From NCBI GenBank assembly GCA_029857955.1, contig JAOUFY010000009.1, positions 1 to 58,244 on the forward strand: a stretch of DNA of 58,244 bases. The letters run 5' to 3'. The notes under the pieces are model-generated. The model saw only the letters and a list, made by a program, of their open reading frames with translations, was not told the DNA's origin and ran no database searches. Below, one piece after another: positions 51,736-58,244 of the stretch. Origin of the DNA: Spirochaetia bacterium (GTDB lineage: Bacteria; Spirochaetota; Leptospiria; Turneriellales; JAOUFE01). Position numbers and translations under genes: made by a program. How positions within the stretch are numbered: the stretch's first letter is position 1; the number at the start of each line of letters is the position of its first letter.

Positions 51736-54495
51736 ATGGATAATGCAACAGATATAAAAAATGACAATGAGCTTGAATCAAAAATCCAGAGTCAGTTTAA
51801 TGAAGAAAAATGGACCAGAGTAAGCGCTAAAGATGTAAGTATTTCAAGATTTAATTTGTTAGAATCAATATTAAATCAATCGAATGCAGAAAAATCGTTA
51901 AATGTTTTAAAGGAAGCATCTAAAAAACATCTTGAAGAATATGAGCCTTCGGTTGCTGCTCGTTATTTTTTAGGAATGGTAGCTTTAAAACAAAATTTAC
52001 CGGATGAAATTGTATATTTAAAACAACTTCTTGATCAATTTCAGGAAATATCAAAATGGGCTGTTGTGGAGTATCTTTCAGATCAAATGCTGCAGGTTTC
52101 TGAAAATCGAACCATTTTACGCGCGAAAGCCACCGCACTTGAAAAACTCGGAAAACATAAAGAGGCTATTCCAGTACTTGAAAAATTGGCTCGCGTAGAT
52201 CGAAAAAATCCAGACGTTGCTTTAAAATATGCTGATGCAATTATCGGGGAAGATTTAGAGAAAGGCTTGCAATTTTATAAACAAGCTGCTGAAGCTTATG
52301 CTAAAACACTTCAATTTGAAAAACTAAAAACGGTTTGGAATAAACTGGTAGAACTAATACCGCAGGATTTACAGTTTTTTAAAAAACTGGAACGAATTTT
52401 AAGTGGCCATAGACAGAAGGAAATTCTAGCAGATCTTTATGTACAACTTGCATATCATTATATTAAAAATGAAGATGTAGATCATATCATTATCCTTTGT
52501 AAAAAAATTCTGGAATATAATCCGAACTTTGTTCGTTTTAAGAAAGAACTGGTTGAATCATATCGTAAGAAATACCAGAATCATTCCTTGCTGGAAGATT
52601 TTATCCGTTATAGCGGTCTTGTAAATCCAAAGAAAAATATACTTAATGCAATCCAGGACTTTGAAACTAACATTGTATTTGATAAAGACAACTATGTATT
52701 TCATAGAAGCTGGGGGGTTGGAAAAATAAAAGATATAAATACAAGTGAAATGATCATTGATTTTCATGATAAAAGTGATCACAGAATGGAAATTCAAATG
52801 GCATTGAAATCTTTAAAGCCTTTGAAAGAAGATCATTTCTGGGTATATCAGTTTGAAAAACCGGAAGAACTCAAAAAATTGTTTGAGGAAGACATTATAC
52901 AGTTTTTTAAAATTTTACTGGTATCTTTTAATAATAAATTATCTTTAAGCGAAATTAAATTAGAAATCGTAGATAAATATGTCCAGGCTAAAAACTGGTC
53001 AAAATGGTGGTCAAAAGTTCGTACAGAATTGTTAAAAGACACTTTAATTGGAATATCTCCACAGAAAAAGGACATCATTGAACTTTATGATACACCGATA
53101 ACATTATCAGATCAATTGATTGAAAAGTTCCAGGCAGCTCAAAGTTTCGAAGACAGGATTGCCGTTGCAATAGCGACATTAAAAAATCCAGATGACTATG
53201 TTGACGCCATCGAATACATTCAGCCTTTCTTTAAAGAATCTATGCGTTCTTTTGAACTTGATGTTAAACTACAGAGTCTCTGGGCTCTTGATATGCTTCA
53301 TGATGCTCTTGGAGAGGAAGATCGGTTTTATTCTGAAGAATCAAAAAATGAATTGACCAAAGACTTTTCAGCCATGTCGATTAAGGAGATTTCAAACATT
53401 GGTTCAAAAATAAAATATCCTGAAATTAAAAAACATTTTGCCAAATGGGTAAAATTGTATCATAAACAATGGCAGAAAATATACATTGAATTGCTTCTTC
53501 AAACTCCGATTAAAATTCACAAGATTTTAATAAATGATTTATTGGAAAGCAAAAGTAATGAAGAAATTCTGGAGTTTTTTTCCGTATTAAGAAAAAATGC
53601 TAAAAATTATGCAGAGATTTATTTATGGGCAATGAAAAACTTGATTCAAAAGTCGTGGGAAATCGAAGGTCTTCCGCACGAAGAACAACTCCTTGGTTTT
53701 TTTCGTTTATTGCGTAATATACCAAAATTGGAACCAAAAGGAACCAAGTTTAAAAATACTTCAAAAGATATTTTAATTGGCAGTATAAAAGATGAGTTAG
53801 ATAATTATATCAATGCTCATGCAAAAAACTCAATTAGAAAAATTGTATCTTTATTTAAAGACGTTGCATTTTTGTCAGACCATGAAAAAGAAACGGTCTT
53901 AATAGGTTTAAAAAAAATAAGCCCGGATCAGTTTACAGAATCGGATGAAGCAGAACAAAAAATAAAAGCAAAAACACTTCTTGAAACTCTTCAAAAAACA
54001 GGTAAAGCGGTAGCCAGTCAGGATGCGATTAATGCAATGCAGAAAGAATTGGATCATCTCGCTAAAGTTGAGATCCCTGCTAATTCTAAAGAAATTGGCC
54101 AGGCTCAGGAAAAAGGAGATTTACGAGAAAATGCTGAATACAAAGCAGCTCTTGAAAATCAGGTTATTTTACAAGCGAACATGGTTAAACTTGAAAATCA
54201 GTTAAAGAATGTAACCTTGATGGTTGCGGCTCAAATACCTACTGATGAAGTTACTATTGGAACAAAGGTTCGATTAAAAGAAACTAAAAATAACGATATG
54301 TTTGTATACACTATTTTAGATCAGTGGGATGCCGATATGGATAAAGGTATAATTTCTTATAAATCGCCGCTAGGTCAGGCAATGTTGCATGCTAAAAAAG
54401 GAAGCGTCGTTGTATTTGGTACTGGCAGCAGCGAACAAAATCTTGAGGTAATTAGCATAGAAAAGGGACTTGATGAAGATGGTCATCTTTGCTAA
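51736..54495 (+). CDS. greA: Transcript cleavage factor GreA with long N-terminal extension
   Basis: The last ~155 residues are GreA: coiled-coil NAMQKELDHLAK with acidic tip EKGDLRENAEYK (about 790-805) that enters the polymerase secondary channel, then the FKBP-like C-terminal domain. About 760 residues precede it, with TPR-like helices (LEKLGKHKEAIPVLEKLARVD, about 140-160) and a middle KOW/CarD-like segment (FHRSWGVGKIKDIN at about 325). This architecture is known in other spirochaetes. It is the elongation factor itself, not a frameshifted fusion: the whole frame is open for 919 codons. Confidence 0.93.
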   Translation: MDNATDIKNDNELESKIQSQFNEEKWTRVSAKDVSISRFNLLESILNQSNAEKSLNVLKEASKKHLEEYEPSVAARYFLGMVALKQNLPDEIVYLKQLLDQFQEISKWAVVEYLSDQMLQVSENRTILRAKATALEKLGKHKEAIPVLEKLARVDRKNPDVALKYADAIIGEDLEKGLQFYKQAAEAYAKTLQFEKLKTVWNKLVELIPQDLQFFKKLERILSGHRQKEILADLYVQLAYHYIKNEDVDHIIILCKKILEYNPNFVRFKKELVESYRKKYQNHSLLEDFIRYSGLVNPKKNILNAIQDFETNIVFDKDNYVFHRSWGVGKIKDINTSEMIIDFHDKSDHRMEIQMALKSLKPLKEDHFWVYQFEKPEELKKLFEEDIIQFFKILLVSFNNKLSLSEIKLEIVDKYVQAKNWSKWWSKVRTELLKDTLIGISPQKKDIIELYDTPITLSDQLIEKFQAAQSFEDRIAVAIATLKNPDDYVDAIEYIQPFFKESMRSFELDVKLQSLWALDMLHDALGEEDRFYSEESKNELTKDFSAMSIKEISNIGSKIKYPEIKKHFAKWVKLYHKQWQKIYIELLLQTPIKIHKILINDLLESKSNEEILEFFSVLRKNAKNYAEIYLWAMKNLIQKSWEIEGLPHEEQLLGFFRLLRNIPKLEPKGTKFKNTSKDILIGSIKDELDNYINAHAKNSIRKIVSLFKDVAFLSDHEKETVLIGLKKISPDQFTESDEAEQKIKAKTLLETLQKTGKAVASQDAINAMQKELDHLAKVEIPANSKEIGQAQEKGDLRENAEYKAALENQVILQANMVKLENQLKNVTLMVAAQIPTDEVTIGTKVRLKETKNNDMFVYTILDQWDADMDKGIISYKSPLGQAMLHAKKGSVVVFGTGSSEQNLEVISIEKGLDEDGHLC

Positions 54496-54528
54496 TTAAA
54501 TTATCAGATATCTGAAATATAAAAATTA

Positions 54529-54587
54529 TTTCTCACCCAGACTTCAAAGTAAAGCAGGTTTCTAAACTTTGCTGTCTGTGTGAGAAA
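54529..54587. other. Long hairpin between greA and rsmE
   Basis: TTTCTCAC (54529-54536) pairs with GTGAGAAA (54580-54587); inside, CAGAC pairs with GTCTG and AAAGT with ACTTT. Total near 18 pairs with small loops. No T-run on either strand, so it may be an mRNA-end stabiliser or processing site. Confidence 0.6.
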
Positions 54588-54629
54588 ACGATATCGAGTT
54601 GCCTTTTATAATTAAACTAAAATTTATAT

Positions 54630-55373
54630 ATGCAGGAATTGAATCTAAGAAATGATCTTTTAGTATTTGTTTCAACTGAAGATTTTATTTCAATTCAATC
54701 TGGAAAAAGTATAAGTCTTGATTCTGAAAATATACACCATATTCGTAGAGTATTGCGTTATGATGATGACGTGGTAATCAATGTTTCTGCCGGCGACGGA
54801 AAACTCATCATCGGAAAACTATCTCTCGATAATAAAATTGAAAAACTTAATGATCGTCTATATGAAATTTCAAGAAATGTAAAAACATCATTGATAAATC
54901 CAGGGATTAAAAGAAAAAACCTGGATTATCTGATTCAAAAATCAACTGAAATTGGTGTGGATTTAATTCATTTTATTTCATCAAATTATCAAAACTATCC
55001 TGTTGAAAACAAAGAAAAATATAAAAAAACCGCCTTAAATGCCTGTATTCAATCAAAAAACCCATTTATTCCTGTGATTGAAACACATAGTTCTGGAATA
55101 ATAGATTTTCCTTTTCGTGAAGATGTATTTTATTTTTGGGGCGACCCGGATCAAGAAACAAGTATTGAAAAACTCAAGAAATCCGATATCGAGGGTTATA
55201 CCAGTATATGCTTCATCAATGGTCCTGAGGGGGGCTGGTCTCCTGTTGAATCTGAATTTTTAAAAAATCGTTTTCGTAGTGTTCGATTATCTGATAATGT
55301 GTTACGCACTGAAACTGCCGCATTAGCAGCTTTGTTTTATATAAAATTATTAACAGGGAATTCTAAAAAATAG
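54630..55373 (+). CDS. rsmE: 16S rRNA (uracil-N3) methyltransferase RsmE
   Basis: A SPOUT-type enzyme that methylates U1498 of 16S rRNA. The hallmark knot motif FINGPEGGWSPVE and LRTETAALAAL are both near the C-terminus (about 191-240). The N-terminal PUA-like part has HHIRRVLRY. 247 residues. The TAG stop shares one base with the GTG start of thiS (TAGTG), so the two are coupled. Confidence 0.93.
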   Translation: MQELNLRNDLLVFVSTEDFISIQSGKSISLDSENIHHIRRVLRYDDDVVINVSAGDGKLIIGKLSLDNKIEKLNDRLYEISRNVKTSLINPGIKRKNLDYLIQKSTEIGVDLIHFISSNYQNYPVENKEKYKKTALNACIQSKNPFIPVIETHSSGIIDFPFREDVFYFWGDPDQETSIEKLKKSDIEGYTSICFINGPEGGWSPVESEFLKNRFRSVRLSDNVLRTETAALAALFYIKLLTGNSKK

Positions 55374-55576
55374 TGATAGTTAACGGTGAAAAGTTATCAA
55401 TAGATACCATAACAGGGAATTCTCTTATTTCACTTTTAGAGTATTATAAGTTAAGCCCGGGTAGAGTTGCTATTGAAATAAATGGCAATGTAATAAAAAA
55501 AATCGATTATAATCAAACGATAATAAATGAAAATGATGTCATCGAGATCATTCATTTTGTCGGCGGGGGCGTTTAA
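55373..55576 (+). CDS. thiS: ThiS-type sulfur carrier protein
   Basis: A ubiquitin-like protein of 67 residues starting at GTG 55373. ThiS accepts sulfur as a C-terminal thiocarboxylate for thiazole synthesis. The start MIVNGEKLSIDT, middle RVAIEINGNVIKK and end DVIEIIHFVGGG match the family, but a final Val follows the Gly repeat, whereas the reactive residue must be the last Gly. No other thiamin gene is beside it; the neighbours are rsmE and the membrane protein. It might need trimming, or have another role. Confidence 0.85.
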   Translation: MIVNGEKLSIDTITGNSLISLLEYYKLSPGRVAIEINGNVIKKIDYNQTIINENDVIEIIHFVGGGV

Positions 55577-55580
55577 ATAA

Positions 55581-56150
55581 ATGCATGAATATTTATTTTC
55601 AAAATTTGGTATGTTTATATATACAATACCCTCAGCCATGATATTAATGATTGGTCGAGAATGGTATTTATATAGTGTGATTTCTAAAATGGGTATTTTT
55701 GCGGATGTTCATTATACACGAAATACCAGGAATCCATTTTTATCTTTTGACTTATGGGGATTTCTGGTTCTTATTTTTGGCGGATACTCATGGGGCGGAT
55801 TGATAAAAAATGAAAAAAGAGATACTATCGTTAGTTTTGTTTTTGCCCAATTGTGGTTTATAGTGATCATCGTTATTGCAGCTGTTTTTTTACATGCCAA
55901 AGGTTTATCTAGAAACAGTTATATCTTTATATTTTTAATTGAAATTATTAAAATGAGCTGGATTATTCATTTAATAAATTATATTCCTTTACCGCCTTTC
56001 GATGCATCCTTTTTTTATACACAAAAATCCGGAATGAACATGATAGTTCTGGTATCGAAACTAATCGCAACTGCTTTGATTATATTTTTTCCTGTTTACA
56101 ATGATTTCTTGTCAGGTCAGAGTTTAATAAAATTACTGGGGCTATATTAA
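55581..56150 (+). CDS. Site-2-protease-like membrane protein lacking the catalytic motif
   Basis: The 189 residues have about five membrane helices. The layout follows small M50 (S2P) proteins that precede trpS-scpA-scpB in many genomes: first helix, then a loop with RNPFLSFDLWGFLVLIFGGYSWGG (compare NP-x-DP-G-LL and GWAKPVPVN), and late NYIPLPPFDASFFY (compare NLLPIPPLDGG). Where the protease has HExxH, this has REWYL (IGREWYLYS, about 24-32), and the DGG is DAS; one Asp remains. It is probably a pseudo-protease that kept the fold. Four bases before trpS. Confidence 0.72.
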   Translation: MHEYLFSKFGMFIYTIPSAMILMIGREWYLYSVISKMGIFADVHYTRNTRNPFLSFDLWGFLVLIFGGYSWGGLIKNEKRDTIVSFVFAQLWFIVIIVIAAVFLHAKGLSRNSYIFIFLIEIIKMSWIIHLINYIPLPPFDASFFYTQKSGMNMIVLVSKLIATALIIFFPVYNDFLSGQSLIKLLGLY

Positions 56151-56154
56151 AGTT

Positions 56155-57165
56155 ATGTTAAAAAGAGTATTGAGCGGAATGCAGCCTACAGGTCGTTTAC
56201 ATCTTGGACATTATCTTGGCGTTTTGAAAAATTATGTAAAATTACAGAGTGAATACGATTGTTATTTTATGGCGGCGAACTGGCATTCGTTGACAGCGTT
56301 TTATACAAATTATAAGGAAGCTCACCAATATATTTCTCCATTAATTTCTGACTGGTTGGCAGCAGGACTAGATCCGGAAAAGTCGACTATATTTGTACAA
56401 TCTGACGTACCATTTCATACAGAATTAAGTTTGTTGTTATCCATGTATACGCCAGTTTCATGGCTTGAAAGAAATCCTACATATAAAGAAAAGCAGGAGA
56501 ATATTGACAAAGACATCGATTCCTATGGATTTTTAGGTTATCCTGTTCTTCAGGCAGCAGATATTTTTTTATATAAAGGCGAGTTAGTGCCAATTGGCGA
56601 AGATCAATTACCCCACCTCGAATTATCAAGAGAAATTGCCCGCCGATTTAATCATATCAATAAACTTGAAGGTAAAAATGCAATCATTGAGCCAAAACCA
56701 CTTTTGTCAGAAAATCCAAAAGTATCAGGTACAGACGGCAGAAAAATGAGTAAGTCATACGGCAATACGCTTTCACTTTCTGAAGACGAAAATGATCTTA
56801 GAGATAAAATGAAAAAGATGAAAACCGATACGGGAAGAGTTAAAAGGACTGACGTGGGCAATCCTGATAATTGTCCAGTTTTTACATATTATAATTATTT
56901 TTTACCCGCAAGAAAGATGGAAATTGATTCTCAATGCCGAAGCGCAGGCATTGGTTGTATTGATTGTAAAAATATTATATCTGATCAAATCGTCAAAGAA
57001 ACAGAGCCTTTCAGGGAAAGTCGTAAAAAAAATATTGAAAATCCCGACTTAATTAAAAGTATTTTGGAAGCAGGGGCAAAAAAGGCTAGAAAAACCGCCG
57101 GAGAAACTATAGCTAATCTTAAAGATAGCATAGGAATGAACTCTGATTATCGAATTTTAATATGA
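56155..57165 (+). CDS. trpS: Tryptophanyl-tRNA synthetase
   Basis: Class I synthetase charging tRNA-Trp. GMQPTGRLHLGHYLG contains the HIGH-type motif (HLGH, 17-20) and KMSKSYGN the KMSKS motif (about 198). DSYGFLGYPVLQAADI and VPIGEDQLPHLEL are typical. 336 residues, complete; overlaps scpA by 4 bases. CIDCKN near the C-terminus is unremarkable. Confidence 0.96.
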   Translation: MLKRVLSGMQPTGRLHLGHYLGVLKNYVKLQSEYDCYFMAANWHSLTAFYTNYKEAHQYISPLISDWLAAGLDPEKSTIFVQSDVPFHTELSLLLSMYTPVSWLERNPTYKEKQENIDKDIDSYGFLGYPVLQAADIFLYKGELVPIGEDQLPHLELSREIARRFNHINKLEGKNAIIEPKPLLSENPKVSGTDGRKMSKSYGNTLSLSEDENDLRDKMKKMKTDTGRVKRTDVGNPDNCPVFTYYNYFLPARKMEIDSQCRSAGIGCIDCKNIISDQIVKETEPFRESRKKNIENPDLIKSILEAGAKKARKTAGETIANLKDSIGMNSDYRILI

Positions 57166-57920
57166 GTATAGAAAAGCTTGATAATTTAGAGTCCTTTAAG
57201 GTTAAATTTACTACGATAGTAGGGGATCTCCATGAAGGTCCACTCGGACTACTATGGCGACTTATTGAATCATATGAGGTTGATATTTTTCAGGTATCCT
57301 TGTCACGCATCACTGAAGACTTTGTTAGTCACATTAAAACCGTGATCGTAAATTTGGAAGAAGAGGCAAATTTTGTTTTAATGGCATCAAAACTGTTGTT
57401 TTATAAATCAAAGCTATTATTACCGAATCCCGGTTTTGAAGATGATCAAGAGCCTGATTCTTTACCGTTTGAACTTGTTGAGCAATTATTGGAATATAAA
57501 AAGTATCAAATGGCGGCTGAATCATTAAAAGATATCGAAGAAAAAACGCATCTGAATTTTACAAGAGAATCCAGTTGGGCAGATTTTGAACAGGATCTGG
57601 ATTTATTTGAAGTGGATGTGATTAGTTTTTTAAAAGCTTTTAAAGAATTTATGATCAATGCCGAAAAAAACGCTCCTTATCAGATTGTACAGGAAGAAGT
57701 TTCCATGGATGCCGTAATAGAAAACATGATACAAGTTTTAGGCCAGCAGAAAAAAATATATTTCTTTGACTATATAAAAAACTTTACAGTTCCTCACATG
57801 ATAGTAGCTTTTTTAGCAGTACTGGAACTGGTTAAACTGAGATTTATTAAAGTAGTACAGCATGCTCAATGTGCCGATATTGAATTGATAAGTCTTATAA
57901 AAGCCGGTATCAATAATTAA
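57162..57920 (+). CDS. scpA: Segregation and condensation protein A
   Basis: Kleisin that bridges the Smc heads. N-terminal LHEGPLGLLWRLIESYEVDIFQVSLSRITEDF is the family start (compare FEGPLDLLLHLI), followed by ANFVLMASKLLFYKSKLLLP and a C-terminal winged helix (FVPHM-like, FLAVLELVKLRFI). 252 residues. Its start overlaps trpS; scpB follows 6 bases later. Confidence 0.93.
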   Translation: MSIEKLDNLESFKVKFTTIVGDLHEGPLGLLWRLIESYEVDIFQVSLSRITEDFVSHIKTVIVNLEEEANFVLMASKLLFYKSKLLLPNPGFEDDQEPDSLPFELVEQLLEYKKYQMAAESLKDIEEKTHLNFTRESSWADFEQDLDLFEVDVISFLKAFKEFMINAEKNAPYQIVQEEVSMDAVIENMIQVLGQQKKIYFFDYIKNFTVPHMIVAFLAVLELVKLRFIKVVQHAQCADIELISLIKAGINN

Positions 57921-57926
57921 GAAAAT

Positions 57927-58244
57927 ATGTCAGAACTAGAATTCAATAAAATAAAATCAGCTGTCGAAGCACTCATTTTTGTAGCAGGTGAAGGTTTAAC
58001 CATAAAAGAAATTGCCTCTGGTTTAAATCAAGAACCTGATCGGGTTGAAACTGTTTTAAACTCCCTCGTAGATGAATACTTGGAGCGAGACTGCGGATTA
58101 ATTATAACAGAAGTGGCTGGAAAATACAGATTTGCTACAACACCAGGCGTCTATGAATTGATTCGAACTTTTATTCATAATAAAAAGAAACATACTTTGT
58201 CGAGGTCAATGCTTGAAACACTTGCCATCATTACATATAAAGTT
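57927..58244 (+). CDS. scpB: Segregation and condensation protein B (partial)
   Basis: Begins with ATG at 57927 and runs off the right edge after 106 codons. The opening KSAVEALIFVAGEGLTIKEIA and the later LSRSMLETLAIITYK are the typical ScpB winged-helix pieces. The C-terminal half is missing because the window ends. It is coupled with scpA. Confidence 0.9.
   Translation, partial: MSELEFNKIKSAVEALIFVAGEGLTIKEIASGLNQEPDRVETVLNSLVDEYLERDCGLIITEVAGKYRFATTPGVYELIRTFIHNKKKHTLSRSMLETLAIITYKV

Overview
The window reads as an AT-rich chromosomal stretch from a spirochaete (phylum Spirochaetota) with an LPS-type outer membrane, most likely Leptospira-like rather than Borrelia- or Treponema-like. The evidence for a spirochaete is a tandem pair of FlaA filament-sheath genes, a 919-residue GreA with the long N-terminal extension known from spirochaetes, and flagellar hook genes. 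LptB and several outer-membrane beta-barrel candidates point to a lipopolysaccharide envelope. The phylum call is confident; anything finer is inference.

Layout. 0.2-2.2 kb: tRNA-Val(GAC) followed after only 7 nt by thrS. 2.2-8.0 kb (minus): an envelope operon of a beta-barrel protein, a membrane transglutaminase-fold/7TM protein, a RimK-like ATP-grasp ligase and a TPR protein. 8.3-12.2 kb (minus): yajC, a small unknown membrane protein, secD and secF. 12.3-15.3 kb: lptB-rpoN-hpf, the order familiar from proteobacteria. 15.4-16.0 kb: nth without a standard start codon. 16.3-17.8 kb: two paralogous small surface proteins. 18.1-23.2 kb: a respiratory island with a NapC/NrfH-like hexaheme quinol dehydrogenase, a monohaem cytochrome c, a Rieske protein, a b6-type cytochrome b carrying the haem-ci cysteine, and a membrane-anchored octahaem HAO-like protein. 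23.2-24.2 kb: two abutting decayed transposase remnants on opposite strands. 24.3-28.0 kb: plsY, a strong small-RNA candidate and alaS. 28.0-42.7 kb: accessory and housekeeping genes mixed (two sensor kinases, L,D-transpeptidase, methyltransferase plus glycosyltransferase, DUF302, DUF4349, GNAT, rdgB, a secreted beta-helix/ankyrin pair) with several striking inverted repeats and a decayed immunity-type gene.

42.7-58.2 kb is probably origin-proximal. A cluster of DnaA-box-like 9-mers beside a very AT-rich block (42.72-42.98 kb) lies 4 kb from rsmG-parA-parB, and two parS palindromes sit inside the coding sequences of flgD and fliK. After the two flaA genes come greA, rsmE, thiS, a degenerate site-2-protease-like protein, trpS, scpA and the start of scpB, so ParAB and Smc-ScpAB functions are encoded within about 11 kb.

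The best candidates for something new are the respiratory island (quinol to a Rieske/b6-type complex to an octahaem HAO-like enzyme, with an unusual CX3CH haem motif), the ATP-grasp/transglutaminase-7TM/beta-barrel envelope operon, the small RNA with a CU-rich anti-Shine-Dalgarno-like segment, and the hibernation factor whose C-terminal domain appears duplicated. All function calls come from reading motifs by eye; no database search was possible.
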